Source: VAXT01 sp963728535 (GTDB lineage Bacteria > Actinomycetota > Thermoleophilia > Gaiellales > Gaiellaceae). From it: a DNA stretch of 64,000 nucleotides. A model generated the notes under the pieces. It saw only the letters and a list, made by a program, of their open reading frames with translations. It was not told where the DNA came from and made no database searches. The position numbers were made by a program, and so were the translations under genes. The stretch's first letter is position 1; each line of letters begins with the position of its first letter. Where the stretch lies: positions 2,666,001 to 2,730,000 of the forward strand of contig CAVSKK010000001.1 in assembly GCA_963728535.1 (NCBI GenBank). Direction: 5' to 3'. Shown here piece by piece: positions 7,773-17,025 of this stretch.

Positions 7773-9115
7773 TGGAACTCCACGAGCGACTTGCAACGGC
7801 TCCTCCGGTCACAGCCACCATTGGTCAAGACCCGTTCTCGGACCTCAAGAACGACATCCACATGGCAGTCATCGGCGACCTCGGGCCGCAGCTCTTCAAC
7901 GTCAACATGGACCCGAACGGGCTACGCGAGCGCGTCACGACCGACATCAGAACTCGGCTCGCGGCGGAGACGCGGCTCTCTCGCGACGACCGCGAGCGGC
8001 TGACGTCTGAGATCGCGGACGACATCCTCGGCCACGGGCCGCTCGAGCGCCTGCTCGCCGACGACAGCATCACGGAGATCATGGTCAACGGCCCGTTCGA
8101 CGTCTGGGTCGAGCGTCAAGGGCGGCTGTTCGAGACGACCGTCCGCTTTACCGACGAGTCGCACCTACGGCGGATCATCAACAAGATGGTGGCGCAGATC
8201 GGTCGTCGAATCGACGAGTCCTCGCCGATGGTCGACGCTCGCCTCCCCGACGGAAGCCGCGTCAACGCGCTCATCCCACCGCTGTCGCTGGGCGGGCCGC
8301 TCGTCACGATTCGCAAGTTCAGCAAGCGGCGTCTCGACCTCAACGACCTCGTTCGGCTGGGAACACTGAGCACGGAGACGGTCGAGTTCCTCCAGCGCTG
8401 CATCCTCGCCGAGCTCAACATCCTCATCTCCGGAGGGACAGGCTCGGGGAAGACCACGTTGCTCAATGCTCTGTCGACGTCGATCCCCGACTCCGACCGG
8501 ATCATCACGATCGAGGACGCCGCCGAGCTCCGGCTGAACCAGCGCCACGTGCTTCGCCTCGAGGCCCGCCCGAAGAACATCGAGGGAGAGGGCGAGATCG
8601 CCATTCGCGAGCTCGTTCGCAACTCACTGCGCATGCGACCGGACCGGATCATCGTCGGCGAGGTCAGAGGCGCGGAAAGCCTCGACATGCTCCAGGCGAT
8701 GAACACGGGCCATGACGGCTCGCTCTGCACGGTGCATGCAAACACGCCTCGTGACGCCCTCTCGAGGATCGAGACGATGGTGCTGATGGCCGGCTACGAC
8801 CTGCCGATGAAGGCAATTCGCCAGCAGGTCGCCTCCGCCCTCGACCTGATCGTGCACCTCGAGCGCATGGAGGACGGGTCGCGGCGGGTAACCGCGATCA
8901 CCGAGGTGCAGCGGATGGAATCGGACGTGATCACGTTGCAGGACATCTTCGAGTTCAAGGTCTCGCAAGTGACCTCGGAACGTGTCGTGATCGGCGCGCT
9001 CAATCCGACAGGGCTTCGCCCAACCTTCCTCTACAAGTTCGAGAAGCGAGGCGTGAGCTTGCCCCTCAGCCTCTTCGCCAAGGAACGAAATCCGAACGAG
9101 ACGATGGCGTCATGA
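7772..9115 (+). CDS. cpaF: Tad pilus secretion ATPase CpaF/TadA
   Basis: 447-residue hexameric ATPase that powers pilus polymerisation. Visible motifs are ITEIMVNGPFDVWVER in the N-terminal domain, Walker A GGTGSGKTT (221-229), the Asp box around IITIEDAAEL, Walker B RPDRIIVGEVRG and the His box GHDGSLCTVHANTP. The start is ATG at 7772 in TAATG with the CpaE stop; the longer open frame back to 7058 is shadow sequence inside cpaE. Confidence 0.94.
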   Translation: MELHERLATAPPVTATIGQDPFSDLKNDIHMAVIGDLGPQLFNVNMDPNGLRERVTTDIRTRLAAETRLSRDDRERLTSEIADDILGHGPLERLLADDSITEIMVNGPFDVWVERQGRLFETTVRFTDESHLRRIINKMVAQIGRRIDESSPMVDARLPDGSRVNALIPPLSLGGPLVTIRKFSKRRLDLNDLVRLGTLSTETVEFLQRCILAELNILISGGTGSGKTTLLNALSTSIPDSDRIITIEDAAELRLNQRHVLRLEARPKNIEGEGEIAIRELVRNSLRMRPDRIIVGEVRGAESLDMLQAMNTGHDGSLCTVHANTPRDALSRIETMVLMAGYDLPMKAIRQQVASALDLIVHLERMEDGSRRVTAITEVQRMESDVITLQDIFEFKVSQVTSERVVIGALNPTGLRPTFLYKFEKRGVSLPLSLFAKERNPNETMAS

Positions 9116-11004
9116 GGAGGGTCACCGCGATCGCAAGCCTCCTGGGCGCAATTGCGCTCGTTACGGCTCTCTCCTCGTCCGCGGCCGGAAACTCCGGGAG
9201 CCTGCGGATCGTGGAGGCGGGTGGGACCCGCTTCCCGGACCGCGCATTTGTCCTGACGCTGCCGACGAAGCAACGGCTCCAGCCGGCCCGGCTGCACGTC
9301 CTCGAGAACGGTGAACAGGTCTCGAACGTGTCGCTGGTTCCGGTCGGCACCGCCGACCGCGGCGACTTTGGCGTCGTCCTCGTCATCGACGCCAGCAACA
9401 GCATGCACGGAGCAGCGATCGCCGACGCGATGGAGGCGGCGCGGGCCTTCGCGGCTCGTCGGCCCGCCAACCAGCAGCTTGCGGTCGTCACGTTCAACGA
9501 GACGTCCTCGGTGCTCCTGCCGTTCACGTCCGATGAGGCGACGATCGACGCCGCTCTCGCGACGCCGCCTCCGCTCGCAAAGGGGACGCACGTGTACGAC
9601 GGTGTGGCGACGGCCCTCACGCTGCTGCGCACTGCGAAGATCGCCTCCGGCTCGGTCGTTGTGCTGTCGGACGGCGCCGACACTGGAAGCCGGCTGACCG
9701 CGACGGAGGCTGCCGCTTCCGCCCGGCAGGGCCATGTACGGATCTTCTCGGTGGGCATTCGCTCGAAGTCTTTTCGGAGTGCTCCGCTCGAGCAACTCGG
9801 CCTCGCGGCCGGCGGCGGTTATTCGGAGGCGTCCTCGACCGCCGCCCTGACCCACATCTACGACCAGCTGGGCGCTCGTCTAGCCGGCGAGTACCTGGCG
9901 CGGTACCGGTCGACTGCGGGACCGAACGAGAAGATCCGCGTCGAGATCCGCGTCGACGGGATCCCCGGGGCCGGCATCGGCGGCTATGTCACCCCAGCGC
10001 TCCCCTCGGTCGCCGAGGCAGCTCCATTCCAGCGATCCATCGCGGACCGCTTCTGGCTGTCAGCTCTGACGATGTTCCTCGTCAGTCTTGGCGCGGCCGC
10101 CATGTTCGCACTCGGCGTGATGATGATGGTGCGCCCGCGCCGAGGCACTCTGCGGGTTCGGATGGCGCAGTTCGTCTCACTGCGTGGCCAGGCCGCGAAG
10201 GACGACACTCGGTTGAGCGAAAAAGTCTTCGACGGGGCCGAGCGGTCGCTCGAGACGACCAAGTGGTGGGCGCGCTTCGTCGAGACGCTCGAGCTCGCCC
10301 AGATCCGGTTTCCGCCCGTCCAGCTCTTGCTCTGGACCTTCGTCGCCACGTTTCTCGCGATGTGGCTGCTCGCAATGCTCGGCGGCTCACTTCTCTTCGG
10401 CCTGCTCGGGCTCGGCGTGCCGTTTGCGGTGCGGGCGCTGATCAGGCGCAAGGTCGACCGGCGCCGTGCGGACTTCTCTGAGCAATTGCCGGACAACCTC
10501 CAGGTCCTCGCCTCCGCTCTGCGCGCGGGCCACAGCCTCGTCGGCGCCCTCTCGGTCGTCGTCGAGGACGCGGCCGAGCCTTCGCAGAGCGAGTTCCGCC
10601 GGGTGATCGCCGACGAGCAACTCGGCGTGTCGCTCGAGGACGCGCTCAACGTGGTCGCGCGGCGAATGCAGAGCCGCGACCTCGAGCAGGTCGGTCTCGT
10701 CGCAGCGCTCCAGCACGAGACGGGGGGCAACATGGCCGAGGTCCTCGACCGGGTCACCGAGACGATCCGAGAGCGCTTCGAGATCCGGCGCATCGTGCAG
10801 ACGTTGACCGCCCAAGGGCGGATGTCCCGTTGGGTCGTCTCGCTGCTTCCGGTCATCCTGCTCGCAACGATCTCGTTCCTGAATCCGACCTACGTGGAGC
10901 CGTTGTTCAAGGAGACGTTCGGCCGGGTGCTGCTCGCAATGGCGGCGGTCATGCTCGTCACCGGCTCGCTCGTCATCAAAAAAATCGTGGACATCAAACT
11001 ATGA
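9112..11004 (+). CDS. fusion of a von Willebrand factor A domain with TadB (T2SS F family)
   Basis: 630-residue protein joining two modules. After a signal-like hydrophobic start (residues 5-25), residues about 85-260 form a VWA domain with an intact MIDAS motif DASNS (D93, S95, S97) and the later SDGADTG. Residues about 315-345 span the membrane, a cytoplasmic linker follows, then membrane segments and a T2SSF domain (about 455-600: LPDNLQVLASALRAGHSL ... LQHETGGNMAEVL) typical of TadB, the inner-membrane platform. The VWA part would sit outside the membrane and could bind pilin or another partner through a metal ion. It overlaps cpaF by four bases. Confidence 0.88.
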   Translation: MRRVTAIASLLGAIALVTALSSSAAGNSGSLRIVEAGGTRFPDRAFVLTLPTKQRLQPARLHVLENGEQVSNVSLVPVGTADRGDFGVVLVIDASNSMHGAAIADAMEAARAFAARRPANQQLAVVTFNETSSVLLPFTSDEATIDAALATPPPLAKGTHVYDGVATALTLLRTAKIASGSVVVLSDGADTGSRLTATEAAASARQGHVRIFSVGIRSKSFRSAPLEQLGLAAGGGYSEASSTAALTHIYDQLGARLAGEYLARYRSTAGPNEKIRVEIRVDGIPGAGIGGYVTPALPSVAEAAPFQRSIADRFWLSALTMFLVSLGAAAMFALGVMMMVRPRRGTLRVRMAQFVSLRGQAAKDDTRLSEKVFDGAERSLETTKWWARFVETLELAQIRFPPVQLLLWTFVATFLAMWLLAMLGGSLLFGLLGLGVPFAVRALIRRKVDRRRADFSEQLPDNLQVLASALRAGHSLVGALSVVVEDAAEPSQSEFRRVIADEQLGVSLEDALNVVARRMQSRDLEQVGLVAALQHETGGNMAEVLDRVTETIRERFEIRRIVQTLTAQGRMSRWVVSLLPVILLATISFLNPTYVEPLFKETFGRVLLAMAAVMLVTGSLVIKKIVDIKL

Positions 11005-11014
11005 GGAGCGACCA

Positions 11015-11935
11015 ATGATCGTCATTCTGCTCGGCGGCCTGCTCCTCGCGGGCGCCGCCGTCACCCTGGCCACACGCGCGCTAGCCATGCCCCGCGTGCG
11101 CGCCGCCGAAATGCGGGGTCAGATCGACTCCTACGGGTTCGCCGGGCGGAAGCCCGCCGCTCCGAAGGACGGAGGCACTCTGCAGCCGGCGCTCGATCGC
11201 CTGGCCAACGTACTGGGCGGGACGATCGCGAGACGGCTGGGCGGGCTGCGGGAGGAGAAGCTACGCGCCGAGCTGATGGCAGCCGGGATGTACGGCACGA
11301 CTCCGCGCAAGTTCCTGGGCTACCGCATCCTCTGCGCGGTGCTCGTACCGACCGTCTGGCTCTGGACGGCCTCGACTGCGGGCTATCCAGGCGCGCTCAC
11401 CGCCCTTGGCTTGCTGTTCGCTCTCGCTGTCGGCTGGGTGGCTCCGATGACCATTATCAGGAAGAGGGCTCAGCGCCGGTTCGAACAGATCGACTACGAG
11501 CTGCCCGAGCTCATCGACCTGCTCGTCGTCACGGTCGAGGCGGGCCTCGGCTTCAACGGGTCGCTCCAGGTCGCGTCGGAGCGTGTGCAAGGGCCGCTGG
11601 GCGACGAGCTGCGCCTGACGATGCAGCAACAGAGCATGGGCCTGACGACCAACGAGGCGCTCACCAACATGCTCGCGCGCTGTGACACGCCGCTCATGCG
11701 CTCGTTCGTCCGCTCGGTGCTCCAGGGCGAGACCCTCGGCGTCTCGATCGGAAAGATCATGCGCGACCTCGCGACCGAGATGCGCAAGCGGCGGCGCCAG
11801 TTCGCGGAGGAGAAGGCCCAGAAGGCGCCCATCAAGATCCTGTTCCCGCTGGTTTTCCTCATCTTCCCGTCCATGTTCGTGATCCTGCTCGGGCCAGCCG
11901 TGTATGCCTTCACGACGTCCTTCGGAGGAAGCTGA
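11015..11935 (+). CDS. tadC: Tad pilus platform protein TadC (T2SS F family)
   Basis: 306-residue polytopic membrane protein, partner of TadB in the pilus platform. It has N-terminal membrane segment(s), a cytoplasmic T2SSF domain (YELPELIDLLVVTVEAGLGF ... VRSVLQGETLGVSIGKIM) and C-terminal helices. A GGAGCGA site lies just before the ATG. It shares one base with the next gene, which is therefore part of the same transcript. Confidence 0.9.
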   Translation: MIVILLGGLLLAGAAVTLATRALAMPRVRAAEMRGQIDSYGFAGRKPAAPKDGGTLQPALDRLANVLGGTIARRLGGLREEKLRAELMAAGMYGTTPRKFLGYRILCAVLVPTVWLWTASTAGYPGALTALGLLFALAVGWVAPMTIIRKRAQRRFEQIDYELPELIDLLVVTVEAGLGFNGSLQVASERVQGPLGDELRLTMQQQSMGLTTNEALTNMLARCDTPLMRSFVRSVLQGETLGVSIGKIMRDLATEMRKRRRQFAEEKAQKAPIKILFPLVFLIFPSMFVILLGPAVYAFTTSFGGS

Positions 11936-14900
11936 TGGGCCGCCTCCTAGTCACTGGGTTCCTCGCACTGCTCGCCCTGGCGGCTGGAGCACAAGCGCTG
12001 ATCGAGATCGGAGCCGCCGTCGACGACCCCACTCTGCGGTCGTGGGCAGTTGCTGGCTATTCGCTTCTCAAGACGGGAGTGGTCGCCGCCTTTAGCGTCT
12101 TCGTGCTCGTCCGTGACCCCTCGCGTCGTCCGTCCCGCGATCCGATCGCCTTCGCGGCGTGCGCGACGGCGATCGTGGCCGTGGTCGCGCTCCAGGGCCC
12201 GTCCGACTCGGCAGCGACGACGCTCGTCATCGTCGGCGAGCTCGTGACCCTCGTTTCCTGCGCCTGGCTTCTGGTCTCGGTGCTCGCGCTCGGGCGGTGC
12301 TTCGGGGTGCTGCCAGAGGTCCGCGGTCTCGTCACGCACGGGCCGTACCGGCTCATCCGCCATCCCGTCTACCTCGGTGAGCTTGGCGCCTGTGCAGGTC
12401 TCGTGCTCGCCTCGCCCTCTGTTTGGAACTTCGGCGTAGCCGCTGCGTTCGCGCTGGCGCAGGCGACCCGCATGCGGCTCGAGGAGCGCGCGCTGCTGGA
12501 GGCGTTTCCGGAGTACGCCGCCTACGCCGCCGGCACCCCGCGCCTGGTCCCGCGACTCGGCAGCCCGGCGCTGCCCCGGCGTGTCTTTGGTGGCGCGATT
12601 GTCGTCGCATTAGCTTTCGTTTGCCTCGTGGTCGCAGCCGCAGCACAGGCGAGGCTGCGGGCGCCCGTGCCCATCTCTCCAGCGGCAGGAGCCGCGGTCA
12701 CCTCGCTGCCGGCGTTCGCCTGGAAACCCGTTTCGGGGGCCGACCGCTACGAGTTTCAGATCGCAGCAGACGCCGGTTTCAACGCTGCGGTGCTCGGCAG
12801 CGGCCAGGACCGTTTCTTCACGAGGAACGCGAGGGCGACACTGAAGAAGACCGTCCCGAACGGCACCTACTGGTGGCGCGTGCGCGCCGCCGGAAAGGGC
12901 GGAAACGTTTCGCCCTGGTCTCGGGGGCGCTCACTGCGGAAGGCCTGGACCGCCGCGGCTGCGCTCCAATCCCCGGGGAACGGTGCGGTCGTCAACTACC
13001 CCTTGACGCCGCTCAAGCTTGGCTGGTCGCCCGTTTCGGGAGCGGCGAAGTACCTCGTCTCGATCGCGACCGATCCGTTGCTCGGCTCATTGGTTGGAGG
13101 GGCTGCTGTCGAGACAGCAGCGACGTCCTTCACCCGAGTCGGCTCGCTTGCCCCCGGGACGTATTACTGGGGCATCACCCCGGTCGATGCCGAGGGCAAC
13201 AAGGGATCGCCCTCCGGCGTATGGTCGTTCACCTGGACCTGGCCGTCGGCGATGACAACCCGCTTTGCCGATCTCGTTACGCAGCCCGAGGTCGTCGACC
13301 CGCACTTCTCATGGGATCCGGTGCCCGGCGCTGCCCGCTACGAGGTCGAGGTCAACTCGTCGCAAGACTTTGCGCCGGGCTCGCGCGTGTGCTGTTCGAC
13401 GCTCGTCATCGGAAGCTCGCTTTCGCCGACGAGAGTCTTTCGCGACAACACGTACTACTGGCGGGTTCGGGCGTTCGACCCTGATGGAAACGCAGGCATC
13501 TGGAACCTCGGGTCCGGGTTCGTGAAGACCTTTGACAAGGTGCCGCCGGTTGTTGCCCCGAGCATCAAGAACATGCGTATGCGCGACAACCTGAGCGACC
13601 CGGGAACGGACTTCTCGAACGATGTGGGCTATCAGACACAGGTGCCCGTGGTCAGATGGGACCCGGTTCCGGGAGCATCCAGCTACGCGGTCGAGGTCAC
13701 GCAATTCGACGCCGGCTTCGGTTTCTGCAACTGGTCCAGCAACATGCGCTGGCAGGTGGACACCGCAGTGACCGCCTGGTCGCCGCTCGGATACGGGCTC
13801 ACGGCGAACCCTCCGTACGGAGATCCCGGCACCGTGGCGCGTGACTTCATCAACCTCGCCCTCAATCAGCGCTATTGCGTTCGCGTGCGGGCACGAAGCG
13901 ACCGCGACTCGAGCAACAACGAGGTCTATGGCGAATACACAGAGGTCGACAACCATGACGGCACCGGCTGGGGGTTCCAGTGGGTCGGCTATCCGGCGGG
14001 CGGTTCCTGCACGCCGTCGTGCAACGCCGGCTACCTCGGATCCGGCGACTACGTCCTCCCGGTGGCCGGGGGCACGGTCACCCAGACACCGCTGATTACT
14101 TGGCGGCCCCTCGCCGGGCGTGCGAGCTACTTCGTGATCGTCGCGAAGGATCCGTCGTTCACGAACCTCGTCGACTACGCGTTCACCCAGGTTCCCGCGT
14201 ACGCACCGCGGACGTCCTTCGCGCCGACCACGTATCCGGACGAGACGACGTCCTACTACTGGGTCGTCTTGCCTGCGGTGCAGGCGAACGGGAACGGTGC
14301 CGTGGGCAATCCGCTCCTCGGAGCGCCCTCGTGGTTCAACAAGCGGTCGATCCAGCCCACCCTGCTCGGGCCCCAGAACGGGGCGATCGTCCTGAGCCAG
14401 CCGACCTTCCGCTGGACGCTCGCACTCGGAGCTCGGCGCTATCGCCTTCAGGTCGCCCAGGACCCCAGCTTCGGCAATCCGATCGACGACATCCTCACGG
14501 ACGCAACCTCGCACACGAGCAATACGACCTATCCGGCCGACACAGCCCTCTACTGGCGTGTGCGCGCCGACGACGAGAACTTGATCGGCCTCACCTGGTC
14601 GGCGACCGGGACGTTCCAGAAGCGCCTGCCCGCGCCGGCCCCGGACACCCGGAATCCAACGAGCGGAGGCTTCATCCCGACCTGGACCTGGAACTCGATC
14701 ATCGGAGCTTCGTCCTACGACGTCAGTGCCGATCTCCCGAATGGAACCCATCGGGAAATCACGGGGCTCCGAACGGCGGCTCTCACGCCGATCCTCATGT
14801 ACGGCACCGGGCTCTTCCACTGGAAGGTGCGGGCCAATTTCCCGAAGGCCCTGTTCGGCTCTGTTCCGGGCCCATACTCCCGCACCCTGCCTTTCACGCG

Positions 14901-15453
14901 GACGATCGGAGAGCCGAGCGGTGCGCACTCGGACGCTTCTCGGCAGCATGTGGTCCTCAGCTGGGAACCGAAGGCGGGAGTCAAGCGCTACCGCGTGCAG
15001 ATCGCGTCCCGCCAGGACTTCGCCCTGACCGTCGAGGACGTTACGACCGACAATGCCGCCTACGCGCCGCTAATGACGCAGCCCGCATTCCTCGCCGCCA
15101 ATCCGCTCTCGTTCTACTGGCGGGTCGCGGGTGTCGACGAGGGAAACAACGTAGGTGACTACACGCCCGTGCAGCAGATCGGGACCGCGAGGCGGATGCG
15201 GCTCGCCGCCCGGGGGAAGCCGGTTCGTGGACGATCGACTGCCGTGTCGCTCACCGTGACCGGCTCGCCCGGCGGGCCCGTAAAGGGAGCGCTGGTCCGC
15301 GTGTCCGGTGCCGGCGCCCGGCGCCTAGCCGCTCGGACGAACCGCGCGGGACGGGTGCGCTTCATGATTCGGCCAAAGCAGCGCGGAACGATCACCTATC
15401 GCGCCACCAAGGCGGGTTACCAGCCGGTCGCGCTCAGGAGCCGCGTTCGGTAG
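11935..15453 (+). CDS. fusion of an isoprenylcysteine methyltransferase-like membrane domain with eight fibronectin-like repeats
   Basis: 1172-residue protein ending the Tad operon. Residues 1-215 are polytopic and carry the ICMT/phospholipid methyltransferase signature GPYRLIRHPVYLGEL and a later RLEERALLEAFPEYAAYA. A further membrane helix (about 222-240) leads to about eight fibronectin-III-like repeats, each with the pattern F/L-x-W-x-PV-x-GA-x-x-Y and YYWRVRA. The end (about 1090-1172) looks like a carboxypeptidase-regulatory beta sandwich (GPVKGALVRVSGAG, GRVRFMIRP). The exported repeats could be an adhesin or pilus-associated surface protein. No frameshift is needed to join the parts. 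Confidence 0.75.
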   Translation: MGRLLVTGFLALLALAAGAQALIEIGAAVDDPTLRSWAVAGYSLLKTGVVAAFSVFVLVRDPSRRPSRDPIAFAACATAIVAVVALQGPSDSAATTLVIVGELVTLVSCAWLLVSVLALGRCFGVLPEVRGLVTHGPYRLIRHPVYLGELGACAGLVLASPSVWNFGVAAAFALAQATRMRLEERALLEAFPEYAAYAAGTPRLVPRLGSPALPRRVFGGAIVVALAFVCLVVAAAAQARLRAPVPISPAAGAAVTSLPAFAWKPVSGADRYEFQIAADAGFNAAVLGSGQDRFFTRNARATLKKTVPNGTYWWRVRAAGKGGNVSPWSRGRSLRKAWTAAAALQSPGNGAVVNYPLTPLKLGWSPVSGAAKYLVSIATDPLLGSLVGGAAVETAATSFTRVGSLAPGTYYWGITPVDAEGNKGSPSGVWSFTWTWPSAMTTRFADLVTQPEVVDPHFSWDPVPGAARYEVEVNSSQDFAPGSRVCCSTLVIGSSLSPTRVFRDNTYYWRVRAFDPDGNAGIWNLGSGFVKTFDKVPPVVAPSIKNMRMRDNLSDPGTDFSNDVGYQTQVPVVRWDPVPGASSYAVEVTQFDAGFGFCNWSSNMRWQVDTAVTAWSPLGYGLTANPPYGDPGTVARDFINLALNQRYCVRVRARSDRDSSNNEVYGEYTEVDNHDGTGWGFQWVGYPAGGSCTPSCNAGYLGSGDYVLPVAGGTVTQTPLITWRPLAGRASYFVIVAKDPSFTNLVDYAFTQVPAYAPRTSFAPTTYPDETTSYYWVVLPAVQANGNGAVGNPLLGAPSWFNKRSIQPTLLGPQNGAIVLSQPTFRWTLALGARRYRLQVAQDPSFGNPIDDILTDATSHTSNTTYPADTALYWRVRADDENLIGLTWSATGTFQKRLPAPAPDTRNPTSGGFIPTWTWNSIIGASSYDVSADLPNGTHREITGLRTAALTPILMYGTGLFHWKVRANFPKALFGSVPGPYSRTLPFTRTIGEPSGAHSDASRQHVVLSWEPKAGVKRYRVQIASRQDFALTVEDVTTDNAAYAPLMTQPAFLAANPLSFYWRVAGVDEGNNVGDYTPVQQIGTARRMRLAARGKPVRGRSTAVSLTVTGSPGGPVKGALVRVSGAGARRLAARTNRAGRVRFMIRPKQRGTITYRATKAGYQPVALRSRVR

Positions 15454-15496
15454 CTCGCGGCGGCCGTTGGGCCTGCGGTGTGCCCACGAGATGATC

Positions 15497-15528
15497 TAGT
15501 ACCCGGAATCGTGACGGAAGCACGCCGA
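15497..15528 (+). promoter_or_regulatory. -10 box and six-codon leaderless mini-ORF before the HAD gene
   Basis: A TAGTAC box (15497-15502) is followed after eight bases by GTG at 15511, which opens a six-codon frame (MTEARR) whose TGA overlaps the ATG of the HAD phosphatase (ATGA). Elsewhere in this window a TAnnnT box 6-9 bases before a start marks leaderless genes, so the mini-ORF may be translated and coupled to the gene. Modest evidence. Confidence 0.35.
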
Positions 15529-16169
15529 TGACCCGGTCTGTCGTTCTCGACTACGACGGCACCATCACCGAGTCCGACTTGCTCGATCGCGCTGCGAAGG
15601 AATTCGGCGACCCGGCCGTCTACCAGGAGGTGGAGGACGGGCTCGACGAGGGCCGTCTCCCACTGCGCGAGGTGATCACGCGGGAGTTCTCGCCCGTCAC
15701 CGCGCCGCTCGACGAGGTCGTCGCCTGGGTGCTCGAGCACGCCCGGGTCCGGGCCGGCTTCGGCGAGTTCGTCTCCGGCGCCCGAGATGCGGGCTGGGAC
15801 GTCCACATCGTCTCGAGCGGCTTCCACGAGCTGATCGAGCCCGTGCTCGAGCGGGAAGGGGTCGAGGTCTCGCTCCATGCGAACCGAATCGATCCGCGCC
15901 CAGACGGCTGGGTCGTCCAATGGAATTACCCAGACGATTGCGACGAGTGTGGCGAGTCCTGCAAACGGACGCTCTTGCCTGCCGGCGAGGTCGTCTACGT
16001 CGGGGACGGCTACTCCGATCGGTGCGCCGCGCTCGCCGCCGACCGGGTCTTCGCGACCGCCGGACTGGCGGCCTACCTCGCCGAGCGCGGTATCACCTTC
16101 GAGCCTTTCTCGGACTTCCACGACCTGTCCCAGGTTCTCGCTGACGAAATCGTTACGCCGCCTTCGTAG
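15528..16169 (+). CDS. HAD-superfamily phosphatase, MtnX/phosphoserine-phosphatase-like
   Basis: 213-residue HAD phosphatase. Motif I is DYDGT (D8, D10), motif II HIVSSGFHE, and the metal-binding motif IV is VYVGDGYSDRCAA. The cap contains DDCDECGESCKR, a four-Cys cluster seen in MtnX-like (methionine salvage) and related phosphatases. Small phosphomonoesters are the likely substrate, but no methionine-salvage gene is near, so the exact substrate is open. The AlkA-type gene follows after 18 bases. Confidence 0.82.
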   Translation: MTRSVVLDYDGTITESDLLDRAAKEFGDPAVYQEVEDGLDEGRLPLREVITREFSPVTAPLDEVVAWVLEHARVRAGFGEFVSGARDAGWDVHIVSSGFHELIEPVLEREGVEVSLHANRIDPRPDGWVVQWNYPDDCDECGESCKRTLLPAGEVVYVGDGYSDRCAALAADRVFATAGLAAYLAERGITFEPFSDFHDLSQVLADEIVTPPS

Positions 16170-16174
16170 CTCGC

Positions 16175-16187
16175 TAGGTTCTTCGGG
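16175..16187 (+). promoter_or_regulatory. leaderless promoter -10 box
   Basis: TAGGTT at 16175-16180, seven bases before the ATG of the DNA glycosylase gene at 16188, with no Shine-Dalgarno sequence between. This is the common TAnnnT-N6-9-start arrangement of leaderless genes in this window. Confidence 0.5.
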
Positions 16188-17015
16188 ATGGCGCTCTTGC
16201 GCATGCCCGAGCCGTACGCGTTCGAGCTGTCGACGGAGCGTTACCGCGCCTTCGGCCCCGACCTCGCCAACCTGTGGCACGAAGACGCTCTCCATCGGGT
16301 CGTGGATGGTCGCGAGGTACGGATCGGCTTCGCCGACGGAGGCGTCGATGTCGAGCCGCTCGACTCGAGAACGAAGCCGGTCGTCCGCAAGCTGCTGGGC
16401 ACGGAGTTCGACCTCGAGGAGTTCTACGGCTTCGCCACGAGCGACGCGACGCTGGCCGCGCTCGTCGGGGAGCTCCGCGGCCTGCGGCCCCCGGTCGCGG
16501 TCGAGCCCTTCGAAAGCCTCGTTACCTCGATCACCGCCCAGCAGGTCTCGCTGCGCGCTGCGTTCGCGATCCGGAACAGGCTGATCGAGCGCTTCGGCGC
16601 CCGGGCCGAGCATGCGTACGCCTTCCCGACGCGCGAGCGGATCGCGGCCGCCGAGCCCGACGAGCTGACAACCCTCGGCTTCTCCCGGCGCAAGGCCGAG
16701 TACGCCGTCGGCCTCGCGCGCAGCGACCTCGACCTCGGCAGCCTCGGCGCCCTTCCCGACGACGAGGTCAAGGACACGCTGACCGTGCTGCCGGGGATCG
16801 GCGAGTGGACTGCTGACTGGTTCCTCGCCCGCCACCTCGCGCGACCTCGAGCCTGGCCCGCCGGCGACCTCGCCGTCCGGAAGGCGGTCTCCCGCTTCTA
16901 CGGCGAGGGCCGGGGTCTCTCGATCGACGAGGTGCGCGCCCTGGGCGAGCGCTTCGCCCCGTTCGAGAACCTGAGCGCGCACTACCTGCTCGCGGGCCTC
17001 GCGCGTGGCACTTAG
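16188..17015 (+). CDS. DNA-3-methyladenine glycosylase, AlkA/HhH-GPD type
   Basis: 275-residue base-excision repair enzyme that removes alkylated purines. It has an N-terminal AlkA-like domain, then the HhH-GPD fold: SLVTSITAQQVSLRAA, the hairpin-helix LPGIGEWTADWF, and the catalytic Asp in WPAGDLAVRKA. No iron-sulfur cluster cysteines follow, as in AlkA. The last bases lie close to the GST-like gene. Confidence 0.87.
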   Translation: MALLRMPEPYAFELSTERYRAFGPDLANLWHEDALHRVVDGREVRIGFADGGVDVEPLDSRTKPVVRKLLGTEFDLEEFYGFATSDATLAALVGELRGLRPPVAVEPFESLVTSITAQQVSLRAAFAIRNRLIERFGARAEHAYAFPTRERIAAAEPDELTTLGFSRRKAEYAVGLARSDLDLGSLGALPDDEVKDTLTVLPGIGEWTADWFLARHLARPRAWPAGDLAVRKAVSRFYGEGRGLSIDEVRALGERFAPFENLSAHYLLAGLARGT

Positions 17016-17025
17016 CATCGGAACT

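Noticed and set aside
13309..14949. Minus-strand open frame of 546 codons inside the methyltransferase-fibronectin gene
   Set aside because: Arginine- and glycine-rich shadow frame; the plus strand shows regular fibronectin-like repeats.
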